From assembly GCA_030425925.1 (NCBI GenBank), contig JAUHZO010000010.1, positions 115,513 through 179,512 of the forward strand: 64,000 nucleotides of DNA. Reading direction: 5' to 3'. This DNA comes from Alphaproteobacteria bacterium. GTDB lineage: Bacteria > Pseudomonadota > Alphaproteobacteria > Rhodobacterales > Rhodobacteraceae. Under the pieces are notes generated by a model. It worked only from the letters and a program-made list of their open reading frames with translations, was not told the DNA's origin and ran no database searches. Made by a program: the position numbers and the translations under genes. Positions 25,410 to 33,920 of the stretch are shown in pieces (position 1 is the stretch's first letter; the number at the start of each line of letters is the position of its first letter).

Positions 25410-27323
25410 ATGCCCGACATCCACATCCGTACCGAAGGCCGCGCCGGCCGGATCACCCTGACCCGCCCGAAGGCGCTGAACGCCCTGACCTGGGAGATGT
25501 GCCGCGCCGTCGAGGCGGCGCTGGACCGCTGGCGCGACGACGACCGCGTGGCGCTGGTCCTGATCGATGCCGAGGGCGAAAAGGCGTTTTGCGCCGGGGG
25601 TGACATTGCCGAAATGTACCGCACGGGCAAAGCGGGCGATTTCGACTATGGCCGGGCCTTCTGGCGCGACGAATACCGCATGAACGCCAAGCTGGCCGAA
25701 TATCCCAAACCCGTCATCGCCTTCCTGCACGGCTTTGTCATGGGCGGTGGCGTGGGGCTGGGCGGGCATGCCGCCCACCGCATCGTCTGCGACAGCACGC
25801 GGATGTCCATGCCGGAATGCTCCATCGGCTTCGTGCCGGATGTGGGCGGCTCGGCCCTGCTGGCGCGGGCACCGGGGCGGCTGGGCGAATATCTTGGCCT
25901 GACCGCCGCGCGCATGGGGCCGGGCGACGCCATCCATGCGGGCTTTGCCGACCACTACCTGCCGGAAGCGGACTGGGACGGGCTCAAGGCCGCGCTGGTG
26001 GCCAGCGGCGATGCCGGGCAGATCGCACGCGCCGCCCGCCCTGCCCCCGCGTCGGACCTTGCCGCCGCGCAGCACGGGATCGACCAGCTGTTCGGCGGCG
26101 AGGCGCTGCTGGATGTGGTCAACCTCCTGCGCGCCGAGGACAGCGCCCTTGCCGCCACCGCGCTGGCCGCGATGGAACGCAACGCCCCCCTGTCGATGGC
26201 GGTCACGCTGGAGATGCTGCACCGGCTGCGCAGCCCGTCGCTGACGCTGCGCAAGGCGCTCGAGATGGAATACCGGGTCAGCCACCGCATCATGCTGCAT
26301 GGCGACTTTCTCGAAGGTATCCGCGCTGCCATCATCGACAAGGACAAGACCCCCCGCTGGCGCCACGCGCTGGAGACCGTGCCCGCCGTAGACGTCTCGC
26401 GGATGCTGATGCCGCTGGGGCCGGACAAGCTGGATTTCAGGGAGACCAACATGCAGATCGGATTCATCGGACTGGGCAACATGGGCGCACCCATGGCCGC
26501 CAACCTGGCCGCGGCAGGCTATGCCGTGACCGGCTTCGACGTGGCGGGCACCACCGCCCCGGGCGTCACCAGCGCCGACAGCGCGCGCGCCGCCGCCGAA
26601 GGGGCCGACATCGTCATCACCATGCTGCCCAATGGCGACATCCTGCGCGCCGTGGCCGATGACATCCTGCCGGTGATGCGCCCCGGCGCGGTGCTGCTGG
26701 ACTGCTCTACCGTCGACGTGGCCTCGGCCCGCGAGGTGGCCGCCCGGGCCGAGGCCGCCGGGCTTGCCGCGCTGGATGCGCCGGTTTCGGGCGGGGTTGG
26801 CGGCGCCGCGGCCGGCACGCTGACCTTCATGGTCGGCGGGCCCGAGGACGCCTTTGCCAAGGCCGATCCGCTGTTCGAGATCATGGGCCAGAAGGCCGTA
26901 CATTGCGGGCCTGCGGGCAATGGCCAGGCGGCCAAGATCTGCAACAACATGATCCTGGGTGCCACCATGATCGTCACCTGCGAGGCCTTTGCCCTGGCCG
27001 ACAAGCTGGGGCTCAGCCGGCAGGCGATGTTCGACGTGGTCTCGACCTCGTCGGGCTATTCGTGGAGCATGAACGCCTATTGCCCCGCCCCCGGCGTCGG
27101 CCCTGCCTCGCCGGCGGACAATGGCTACAAGCCCGGCTTTGCCGCGGATCTGATGCTCAAGGACCTGCGGCTTGCCGCGCAGGCCGCCGAGGCCGCCGAT
27201 GCCGACACCCCGCTGGGCACCGCCGCGCTGGAGCTTTACCGCCGGTTCGTCGAGGAAGAGGACGGCGCGGGCCGCGATTTCAGCGCCATGTTGCCGCGGC
27301 TTGAAAAACGCACGCGGAATTGA
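25410..27323 (+). CDS. Fused 3-hydroxyisobutyryl-CoA hydrolase / 3-hydroxyisobutyrate dehydrogenase
   Basis: A single open frame of 637 codons joins two successive valine-pathway enzymes. Residues 1-347 are a crotonase-fold 3-hydroxyisobutyryl-CoA hydrolase: oxyanion hole FCAGGDI (60-66), GGGVGLGG, catalytic Glu136 and Asp144 in MPECSIGFVPDVGGS. Residues 348-637 are a complete 3-hydroxyisobutyrate dehydrogenase: NAD loop GFIGLGNMG (351-359), DAPVSGGVGGAAAGTL, catalytic Lys509 in GNGQAAKICNNM. Each half has the normal stand-alone length. The second half still has its own ATG (26451) with AGGGAG 5 bases upstream, so loss of the first gene's stop codon is the likely origin. Both fused and separate products are possible. 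Confidence 0.88.
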   Translation: MPDIHIRTEGRAGRITLTRPKALNALTWEMCRAVEAALDRWRDDDRVALVLIDAEGEKAFCAGGDIAEMYRTGKAGDFDYGRAFWRDEYRMNAKLAEYPKPVIAFLHGFVMGGGVGLGGHAAHRIVCDSTRMSMPECSIGFVPDVGGSALLARAPGRLGEYLGLTAARMGPGDAIHAGFADHYLPEADWDGLKAALVASGDAGQIARAARPAPASDLAAAQHGIDQLFGGEALLDVVNLLRAEDSALAATALAAMERNAPLSMAVTLEMLHRLRSPSLTLRKALEMEYRVSHRIMLHGDFLEGIRAAIIDKDKTPRWRHALETVPAVDVSRMLMPLGPDKLDFRETNMQIGFIGLGNMGAPMAANLAAAGYAVTGFDVAGTTAPGVTSADSARAAAEGADIVITMLPNGDILRAVADDILPVMRPGAVLLDCSTVDVASAREVAARAEAAGLAALDAPVSGGVGGAAAGTLTFMVGGPEDAFAKADPLFEIMGQKAVHCGPAGNGQAAKICNNMILGATMIVTCEAFALADKLGLSRQAMFDVVSTSSGYSWSMNAYCPAPGVGPASPADNGYKPGFAADLMLKDLRLAAQAAEAADADTPLGTAALELYRRFVEEEDGAGRDFSAMLPRLEKRTRN

Positions 27324-27394
27324 TCTGGGTCATATTCGACAGGTGGTATGTCTCTAGAAGGAATGTCACAGACCAACCTTTTGGGGGAAGACCA

Positions 27395-27604
27395 ATGTTT
27401 GCAAAGAATATGGGCCAGACCGACCGCATGATTCGCGCTGTGGTGGGTGTGGTGCTGCTGATCCTCGCCTTTACCACGCTGTCCGGTCTCTGGGGCTGGA
27501 TCGGCGGGATCGTGGCCGTCGTGCTGCTGGCCACCGCGGCCATGGGCTCTTGCCCGCCCTACCAGCTGCTGGGCATCAACACCTGCAGCACCAAGACGGA
27601 ATGA
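27395..27604 (+). CDS. DUF2892 (YgaP-like) small membrane protein
   Basis: 69 residues from ATG 27395 after GGGGGAAGACCA. The pattern MGQTDRMIRAVVGVVLLILAF, two helices, then TAAMGSCPPYQLLGINTC is the DUF2892 signature, the membrane module otherwise found at the end of YgaP rhodanese. The two Cys of SCPPYQLLGINTC are kept. It is probably an inner-membrane protein; its function is unknown. A stem without U-run separates it from the convergent patatin gene. Confidence 0.8.
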   Translation: MFAKNMGQTDRMIRAVVGVVLLILAFTTLSGLWGWIGGIVAVVLLATAAMGSCPPYQLLGINTCSTKTE

Positions 27605-27610
27605 CCCATC

Positions 27611-27640
27611 CCGGGCGGCCCCCGATGCGGGGTCGCCCGG
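27611..27640. terminator. Inverted repeat between convergent genes
   Basis: CCGGGCGGCCCC (27611-27622) and GGGGTCGCCCGG (27629-27640) pair over 12 bp with one mismatch, between the DUF2892 and patatin stops. It may act as a bidirectional terminator; no U-run is seen. Confidence 0.4.
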
Positions 27641-27668
27641 ACTGCCCTGGCAAAGGCGGGTTGCGCGC

Positions 27669-28550
27669 TCAGGCCAGTGCCTCGGCAATGCGCGCTGCGG
27701 CGGCTTCGGCGACGCGGGCCCCTTCGCCGATCGCTTCGGCGGCACGGAACAGGTCCATCACCGCGATCTCGCCCAGATCCGGTTCCAGCATCACGTCCGC
27801 CGGATCCACCGCCTCGCGCGATTTGCGCAGGAATTCGGTCATGATGTCGATCGAGGTCGACACCACGTCCATATAGGCCGGGCCGCGTTCCTTCTGGCTG
27901 TCGCCGATGAACCCCGCCAGCGCATCGGGCAATTGCGCCTTCAGATCGGTGATGCCGAGCCGGTCCCAGAAATCCTGCGCCGGTTCCGGCGTCCACAGCT
28001 TGCGCCCGTGCTTGCAGTTGGGATTGACGGCGATGCAGCGGGTCGCCCCCAGTGCGCGCACCGCCGAAGTGGGCACCGGGTTGATCAGCCCGCCATCCAG
28101 CAACCAGCGCCCGTCCAGATGTTGCGGGGCAAACACGCCGGGGATCGAGACCGACGCCCGCACCGCCTCGGCCAGCGGCCCCCTCTGCAGCCAGACCTCG
28201 CGCCCGGTGGACATGTCGGTGGCCACGGCGAGGAAGGGGCGGGACAGGTCCTCGATCCGCTCGGGCAGGCCGATCTCGGTCAGGATGCCGGTGATGGCGC
28301 GGCCCTGCACCAGCCCGCCCCGGGCCAGACCGGGATCGAGATAGCCCAGAAAGCGCGCCTGCGTCAGCCCGCGCGCCCAGTCTTCCAGCTGATCCAGCCG
28401 CCCCGCCGCCCAGGCCGCGCCCACCAGCGCGCCCATGGAGCAGCCCGCCACCACGTCCGGCTGAACGCCCTGCCGGTCCAGTTCGCGCAGCACGCCGATA
28501 TGGCACCAGCCCCGCGCTCCGCCGGACCCCAGCGCAAGGCCAAGGGTCAT
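27669..28550 (-). CDS. Patatin-like phospholipase (RssA-type)
   Basis: 293 residues, a serine hydrolase with the Ser-Asp dyad: oxyanion loop GSGGARG (8-14), nucleophile Ser38 in GCSMGA, and Asp152 in [10 protein letters not shown]. The short length with [21 protein letters not shown] at the start matches the RssA/YchK group of bacterial patatins. No signal peptide is present, so it is cytosolic or membrane-associated. The ATG overlaps the uvrA stop by 4 bases (ATGA), so it is translated with uvrA. The substrate lipid is unknown. Confidence 0.88.
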   Translation of the reverse strand: MTLGLALGSGGARGWCHIGVLRELDRQGVQPDVVAGCSMGALVGAAWAAGRLDQLEDWARGLTQARFLGYLDPGLARGGLVQGRAITGILTEIGLPERIEDLSRPFLAVATDMSTGREVWLQRGPLAEAVRASVSIPGVFAPQHLDGRWLLDGGLINPVPTSAVRALGATRCIAVNPNCKHGRKLWTPEPAQDFWDRLGITDLKAQLPDALAGFIGDSQKERGPAYMDVVSTSIDIMTEFLRKSREAVDPADVMLEPDLGEIAVMDLFRAAEAIGEGARVAEAAAARIAEALA

Positions 28551-31408
28551 TCCGCCGCCACCGGTTTCTTAGCCTGCAACATCGGCTTGAGATAGCGCCC
28601 GGTGTGCGAGCGTTCGACCTCGGCCACCTGCTCCGGCGTGCCCACGGCGACGATCTCGCCGCCGCCATCGCCGCCCTCGGGGCCGATATCTATGATCCAG
28701 TCGGCGGTCTTGACCACGTCCAGATTGTGTTCGATCACCACCACGGTGTTGCCCTGCTCCACCAGTTCATGCAGCACTTCCAGCAGCTTGCGCACGTCCT
28801 CGAAATGCAGCCCCGTGGTGGGTTCGTCGAGGATGTACAAGGTCCGCCCGGTGGAACGCTTGGCCAGTTCCTTGGACAGCTTGACCCGCTGCGCCTCGCC
28901 CCCCGAAAGGGTCGTCGCCTGCTGGCCCACCTTGATATAGCCCAGCCCCACGCGCATCAGCGCGTCCATCTTGTCGCGGATCGCCGGGACCGCCTTGAAG
29001 AACTCCTGCGCGTCTTCAACCGTCATATCAAGAACGTCGGCGATGCTCTTGCCCTTGAACAGGATTTCCAGCGTTTCTCGGTTGTAGCGCGCGCCCTTGC
29101 AGGTCTCGCAGGTGACGTAGACATCGGGCAGGAAATGCATCTCGATCTTGATGACGCCGTCGCCCTGGCAGGCCTCGCAGCGCCCGCCCTTGACGTTGAA
29201 GCTGAAGCGCCCGGGCTTGTAGCCCCGCGCCTTGGCCTCGGGCAGACCGGCAAACCAGTCGCGGATCGGGGTGAAGGCCCCGGTATACGTCGCCGGGTTG
29301 GACCGCGGCGTGCGCCCGATGGGGCGCTGGTCGATGTCGATGACCTTGTCGAGATGCTCCAGCCCCTTGATGGTCTCGCAGGGCGCGGGCGTCTGGCGCG
29401 CCCCGTTCAGCGCCATGGAGGCGGTCTTGAACAGCGTCTCGATGGTCAGGGTGGACTTGCCGCCCCCTGAAACGCCGGTGACGCAGACGAACTTGCCCAG
29501 CGGGAACTCGGCCGTGACCTCCTTGAGGTTGTTGCCCGTGGCCTTGACCACCTTCAGTTTCTTCTTGTTGCCCTTGCGGCGCGTGGCAGGCACCGCGATC
29601 TCGCGCAGGCCCGACAGGTATTGCCCGGTGATGCTGGCGGGATCGGCGGCCAGTTCGGACGGCGTGCCCTGGCTGACCACCTGCCCACCATGCACACCGG
29701 CCCCCGGGCCGATGTCAAAGACGTAATCGGCCTGGCGGATCATGTCTTCGTCATGTTCCACCACCAGCACGGTGTTGCCCTGGTCGCGCAGGGATTTCAG
29801 CGTGCCGATCAGCCGGTCATTGTCGCGCTGGTGCAGGCCGATGGACGGCTCGTCCAGCACATAGAGCACCCCGGTCAGCCCCGACCCGATCTGGCTTGCC
29901 AGACGGATGCGCTGCGACTCGCCCCCCGACAGGGTGCCCGCATTGCGCGACAAGGTCAGGTATTCGAGGCCGACATTGTTCAGAAAGCCCAGGCGTTCGC
30001 GGATTTCCTTCAGGATGGCGCGGGCGATCTCGTTCTTCTGCGGCGTCAGGGCGTCGGGCACGCTCTGGCACCAGTCAAAGGCCTGCTTGATGGACATCTG
30101 CACCACCTGCCCCACATGCAGGTCCGCGATCCGGACCGCCAGCGCCTCGGGCCGCAGCCGGTAGCCGCCGCAGGCACCACAGGGGCGGTTGTTCTGGTAG
30201 CGCTCGAATTCCTCGCGGATCCAGCTGCTGTCGGTCTCGCGATAGCGGCGCTCCATGTTGGGGATGACGCCTTCGAACACGCGCGTGACCTGATAGACCC
30301 GCCCGCCTTCGTCATAGCGGAACGGGATCTCTTCGCTGCCGGACCCGTAGAGAAAGACCTGCTGCACATGCGCGGGCAGATCCTTCCAGCGGGCGTTACG
30401 GTCGAATTCGTAATGCTTGGCGATGGCCTCGATGGTCTGCAGGAAATACGGGCTCTTGCCCTTGCGCCACGGTGCCAGCGCCCCGTCCGCCACCTTGAGC
30501 GTGACATCCGGCACCACGAGACGTTCGTCAAAGAACAGCTCGACCCCCAGCCCGTCGCACTCCGGGCAGGCCCCGAACGGCGCGTTGAAGGAAAACAGCC
30601 GCGGTTCGATCTCGGGGATTGTGAAGCCCGAGACCGGGCAGGCGAAGTTTTCCGAAAAGGTGATGCGCTCCGGCTCGCCGTCCTGCGGGGCGGTTTCGAG
30701 GATGGCGATCCCGTCGGCCAGGTCCAGCGCGGTGCGCAGGCTGTCGGCCAGCCGGGTCTGAAGCCCGTCGCGCACAACGATCCGGTCCACCACCACGTCG
30801 ATGTCGTGGCGGAACTTCTTGTCCAGCGTGGGCGGGCTTTCCAGCTCGTGGAATTCACCGTCCACCTTGACGCGCTGGAACCCCTGCTTGCGCAGCTCGA
30901 GGAATTCCTTGCGGTATTCCCCCTTGCGGTCGCGGATGATCGGGGCCAGCAGATAGCCGCGCGTGCCCTCCTCCAGCGCCATGATGCGGTCCACCATGTC
31001 CTGCACCTGCTGCGCCTCGATGGGCAGGCCGGTGGCGGGGCTGTAGGGCGTGCCGACGCGCGCAAACAGAAGGCGCATGTAGTCATAGATCTCGGTCACC
31101 GTGCCCACGGTCGAGCGCGGGTTCTTCGACGTGGTCTTCTGCTCGATGGAAATCGCCGGGCTGAGACCGCTGATATGGTCCACATCCGGCTTTTCCATCA
31201 TGTCGAGGAACTGCCGCGCATAGGCGCTGAGCGATTCCACATAGCGGCGCTGGCCCTCGGCATAGATCGTGTCAAAGGCCAGCGACGACTTGCCCGAGCC
31301 CGACAGCCCGGTGATCACCACCAGCTGATCGCGGGGAATGTCCACGTCGATGGATTTCAGATTGTGCTCGCGCGCGCCGCGCACCTCGATCTTCTTCAGC
31401 TCCGGCAT
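28547..31408 (-). CDS. uvrA: Excinuclease ABC subunit A
   Basis: UvrA is the damage-recognition ATPase of nucleotide excision repair. The ATG at 31406-31408 gives [25 protein letters not shown]; another ATG seven codons upstream is less likely. The 953-residue protein has two ABC modules: Walker [10 protein letters not shown] (34-42) and GVSGGGKST, two LSGGE(S/A)QR signatures, [11 protein letters not shown] and [11 protein letters not shown]. The C-terminal zinc module [14 protein letters not shown] is intact. The first zinc site keeps CPECDG but the earlier pair reads CPVSG, with only one Cys. No LexA-type GTTC-N7-GTTC box is seen upstream. Confidence 0.97.
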   Translation of the reverse strand: MPELKKIEVRGAREHNLKSIDVDIPRDQLVVITGLSGSGKSSLAFDTIYAEGQRRYVESLSAYARQFLDMMEKPDVDHISGLSPAISIEQKTTSKNPRSTVGTVTEIYDYMRLLFARVGTPYSPATGLPIEAQQVQDMVDRIMALEEGTRGYLLAPIIRDRKGEYRKEFLELRKQGFQRVKVDGEFHELESPPTLDKKFRHDIDVVVDRIVVRDGLQTRLADSLRTALDLADGIAILETAPQDGEPERITFSENFACPVSGFTIPEIEPRLFSFNAPFGACPECDGLGVELFFDERLVVPDVTLKVADGALAPWRKGKSPYFLQTIEAIAKHYEFDRNARWKDLPAHVQQVFLYGSGSEEIPFRYDEGGRVYQVTRVFEGVIPNMERRYRETDSSWIREEFERYQNNRPCGACGGYRLRPEALAVRIADLHVGQVVQMSIKQAFDWCQSVPDALTPQKNEIARAILKEIRERLGFLNNVGLEYLTLSRNAGTLSGGESQRIRLASQIGSGLTGVLYVLDEPSIGLHQRDNDRLIGTLKSLRDQGNTVLVVEHDEDMIRQADYVFDIGPGAGVHGGQVVSQGTPSELAADPASITGQYLSGLREIAVPATRRKGNKKKLKVVKATGNNLKEVTAEFPLGKFVCVTGVSGGGKSTLTIETLFKTASMALNGARQTPAPCETIKGLEHLDKVIDIDQRPIGRTPRSNPATYTGAFTPIRDWFAGLPEAKARGYKPGRFSFNVKGGRCEACQGDGVIKIEMHFLPDVYVTCETCKGARYNRETLEILFKGKSIADVLDMTVEDAQEFFKAVPAIRDKMDALMRVGLGYIKVGQQATTLSGGEAQRVKLSKELAKRSTGRTLYILDEPTTGLHFEDVRKLLEVLHELVEQGNTVVVIEHNLDVVKTADWIIDIGPEGGDGGGEIVAVGTPEQVAEVERSHTGRYLKPMLQAKKPVAAE

Positions 31409-31517
31409 GTCCGTCCCCCGGTTCGGCAACTCTTAAGACATAGTTGAAATGCCGCGCCCCGCCAATCGGAAATCGAGAACGCAAGGCGAACATCCCCGCC
31501 ACCGACCGGGGCCCGTC

Positions 31518-33032
31518 TCAGCTGCTGCCCTGCGCCCGCCCGCCGGGGCCAAGCCGGACCCCGGGGCGGAGCCTGCGATAACGCAGGCCCTCCAGCCGGC
31601 AGGGGAAGGCCCCGGGCGCGTCGACATAGATCACCGCGCTGGCCAGCGGCGCAAAATCGGCGCGGAAGTGCAGCGTGCTCTTGACGCAGACGATCCGCGC
31701 GGCCGCCGGATCGGCCCCGAAATGGGTGAACAATGCCCGATCAAGGCACTGGATCCGCACCGACGAGACGACGACGCGGATCCCCGCCCCCGGCCCCTCA
31801 AACGCCAGCAGGCAGCTTGGCCCCAGCGATGCGACCCCGCCGCCATACATCGCGCCGCCATAGGCAATGCGGCCATCGCTCAGCGCCAGCACGCGGAACC
31901 GGCCGGCAACCGGCTGAGTCCCCGGCAGGCCCGCAGCGGCGCCGATCCGCCCCGTCAGCACCGCGCCCGTGCCCGCGCCATGCGCCTGCCGCGCCAGTTC
32001 CGGATCGCAGAGCACGCCCAGAAGCGCGCCCTGCGCGCCTTCGTCGATCAGCGCCTGCAACAGCCCGGTGGTGTCGCTGGTCCCGCCCGCGCCGGGATTG
32101 TCCTGCACGTCGGCCAGCACGACGGGCCCCGGCGCACGGGAGTGCATCGCCTGGCGCACGGCCTGTCGGGGCGGCACCAGGGTGGTGTCGAACCCGGATT
32201 CGCTGGCACAGAGCCGCGCCAGCACCGCTTCGGCCATGGCCGACGCCCGGGCCGGGGTCGCGCCATAGGCCAGCACCGACGGCCCGCAATCGGCGATATC
32301 GGCGGCGGTAAAGCCCATGGCCAGCTCGGCATATTCCCCCGCTGCCTTCGGCAGGTCCTCAAGCAGGCGATAAAGCGCGCGGCACGGCCCGTCATCGGTG
32401 GACTGGGCATGCAGCGGAACAAGGAACGGGGCCTGGCGAAAGGCCGCGTGCCGCACCACCCCGTCCAGCCGGTCCAGCAGCGCCGCCATGGCCCGGGCGC
32501 CGGTTTCGGCCATGTCGAGATGCGGATAGCTGCGGTAGATCGTGATCACGTCGGCCCGCGACACCAGCGCCTGCGACAGGTTGGCGTGCAGGTCGAGGCT
32601 GACGGCCACCGGCAGCGCCGTGCCCAGCGCGGCCCGCACAATGCCAAGCAGCGCGCCCTCGCCGTCCTCGTGGCTTTCGGTGACCATGGCCCCGTGCAGG
32701 TCCAGACAGAGCCCGTCCAGCGGCCCGGCCCGGCGCAGTCCGTCGATGATCTCGCCGCTGATCCGGTCAAAGGCGGCGTCGGTCACCACCCCGCCCGGCT
32801 CTGCCGCGCACCACAGGATCGGCACGATCTCGATCCCGCCGCGCCGCTCGGCCTCGGCGATGGCCCCGGCGACGGGCAGGTTCATGCCCCGCGTTTCCCC
32901 GATCACCGCCGCCCCGCGCAGAAGCGGCGGCCAGCTGTCGGCCATCTCGAACGCGTCGAACCCGGTGCGGCCCGGGGCAAAGGTGTTGGTTTCGTGCTGA
33001 AACCCGGCCACGGCGATGCGGCGGACCTTCAT
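31518..33032 (-). CDS. M81 (MlrC-like) metallopeptidase
   Basis: 504 residues of the DUF1485/MlrC family: GFQHETNTFAP (10-20), LCLDLHGAMVTESHEDGEGALL, SLDLHANLS, and the later DVQDNPGAGGTSDTTGLLQAL, which together carry the proposed Zn-binding His and Asp residues. MlrC is the third enzyme of microcystin breakdown in sphingomonads, but the family is broad and most members have unknown substrates. Its ATG overlaps the upstream hydrolase stop (ATGA), and it is the last gene of the ten-gene unit that begins with the XRE-cupin regulator. It probably trims a small peptide or amide released by the hydrolases. Confidence 0.85.
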   Translation of the reverse strand: MKVRRIAVAGFQHETNTFAPGRTGFDAFEMADSWPPLLRGAAVIGETRGMNLPVAGAIAEAERRGGIEIVPILWCAAEPGGVVTDAAFDRISGEIIDGLRRAGPLDGLCLDLHGAMVTESHEDGEGALLGIVRAALGTALPVAVSLDLHANLSQALVSRADVITIYRSYPHLDMAETGARAMAALLDRLDGVVRHAAFRQAPFLVPLHAQSTDDGPCRALYRLLEDLPKAAGEYAELAMGFTAADIADCGPSVLAYGATPARASAMAEAVLARLCASESGFDTTLVPPRQAVRQAMHSRAPGPVVLADVQDNPGAGGTSDTTGLLQALIDEGAQGALLGVLCDPELARQAHGAGTGAVLTGRIGAAAGLPGTQPVAGRFRVLALSDGRIAYGGAMYGGGVASLGPSCLLAFEGPGAGIRVVVSSVRIQCLDRALFTHFGADPAAARIVCVKSTLHFRADFAPLASAVIYVDAPGAFPCRLEGLRYRRLRPGVRLGPGGRAQGSS

Positions 33033-33910
33033 GCCCCCGGAACTCTGGCCCCCGGAACTCTGGCCCCCAGAACGGACTCGATGATCTCGGTCAGCTTGGC
33101 GGCGACAACGTCGGGCCGGTGCCGCACCATCGAGACATGGCCCAGCCCCGCCAGTTCATGGAACACGCCGTTCGGGGCAAGATCGGACACCACCTTGCAC
33201 ATCGACGGCGCGGTCTGGACGTCTTCGGAGAAGCTGATCACATGCATCGGCACCTCGCAGGTCCGCAAGGCGTCGCGGCAGTCGAAGTCCAGGCAGGCCT
33301 GCCACTGGTCGATCAGGTCCTTCGGATCGCGCCCGGCAAAGCGTTCGGTATAGCTGGCCTTGACCTGCGCCCAAAGCACGGGATCGTGCAGCGCCTTGGC
33401 GGGAAAGGCATAGACGGCATAGTGCGGGGCCAGGAAGTCGTCCGGCAGGGTCACACCCGCCTTGCGCAGGTCGATCTCGGCCTGCATCCAGTCGCGGGTG
33501 AATCCGTCGATATAGGCGGCGGTGCCCATGGGGATCGCCAGCCGCACCTTGTCGGGAAAGTCGATCGCCGTCTGCTGGGTGATCAGCCCGCCCATGGACA
33601 GGCCCGAGACCACGGCCGGTCCATCGCAGACCGCGTCGATGACCGCGGCGCAATCGGCGGCAAAGTCCTGCATGGTCCAGGGCGCGGGCGGCGCGGTGGT
33701 GCCGCCAGCGCCGCGCGGATCATAGGCGATGCAGCGGAACCGCCCGGCAAGATGGGCAAACTGGTGGGCATAGGATTCGGCGGTGGAATCGCCGCCCGGG
33801 ATGAACACCAGATCGGGGCCGTCGCCCTCGATCACCACGCGCATGGTCACGCCGCCGGCCGACAGCGTTTGGCTGCGCGCCGCGGGTCCGAATTCGGGAA
33901 AGACACTCAT
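33029..33910 (-). CDS. Alpha/beta hydrolase
   Basis: 293 residues from ATG 33908-33910 after AGGAGGCCGTCC. The core has FIPGGDSTAESY, YDPRGAGGTTAP, nucleophile Ser105 in SGLSMGG, and His in AGLGHVSMVRHRPD near the end, a complete triad typical of esterases and C-C hydrolases. No signal peptide is present. The C-terminus carries a duplicated pentapeptide (GARVPGARVPGA) from a 15-bp tandem repeat. It lies 10 bases after the CocE-like gene upstream and overlaps the M81 gene downstream, so it is part of the same operon. Confidence 0.85.
   Translation of the reverse strand: MSVFPEFGPAARSQTLSAGGVTMRVVIEGDGPDLVFIPGGDSTAESYAHQFAHLAGRFRCIAYDPRGAGGTTAPPAPWTMQDFAADCAAVIDAVCDGPAVVSGLSMGGLITQQTAIDFPDKVRLAIPMGTAAYIDGFTRDWMQAEIDLRKAGVTLPDDFLAPHYAVYAFPAKALHDPVLWAQVKASYTERFAGRDPKDLIDQWQACLDFDCRDALRTCEVPMHVISFSEDVQTAPSMCKVVSDLAPNGVFHELAGLGHVSMVRHRPDVVAAKLTEIIESVLGARVPGARVPGA
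33035..33064. repeat. 15-bp tandem duplication inside a gene end
   Basis: CCCCGGAACTCTGGC occurs twice in tandem (33035-33049 and 33050-33064), followed by a decayed third copy starting CCCCAGAAC. It adds the in-frame GARVP repeats to the C-terminus of the alpha/beta hydrolase and lies a few bases before the M81 start. Confidence 0.8.
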
Positions 33911-33920
33911 GGACGGCCTC

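Noticed and set aside
31400..31450. LexA box upstream of uvrA
   Set aside because: GTTC occurs once, but no second GTTC at seven bases spacing is present, so the alphaproteobacterial SOS motif is not met.
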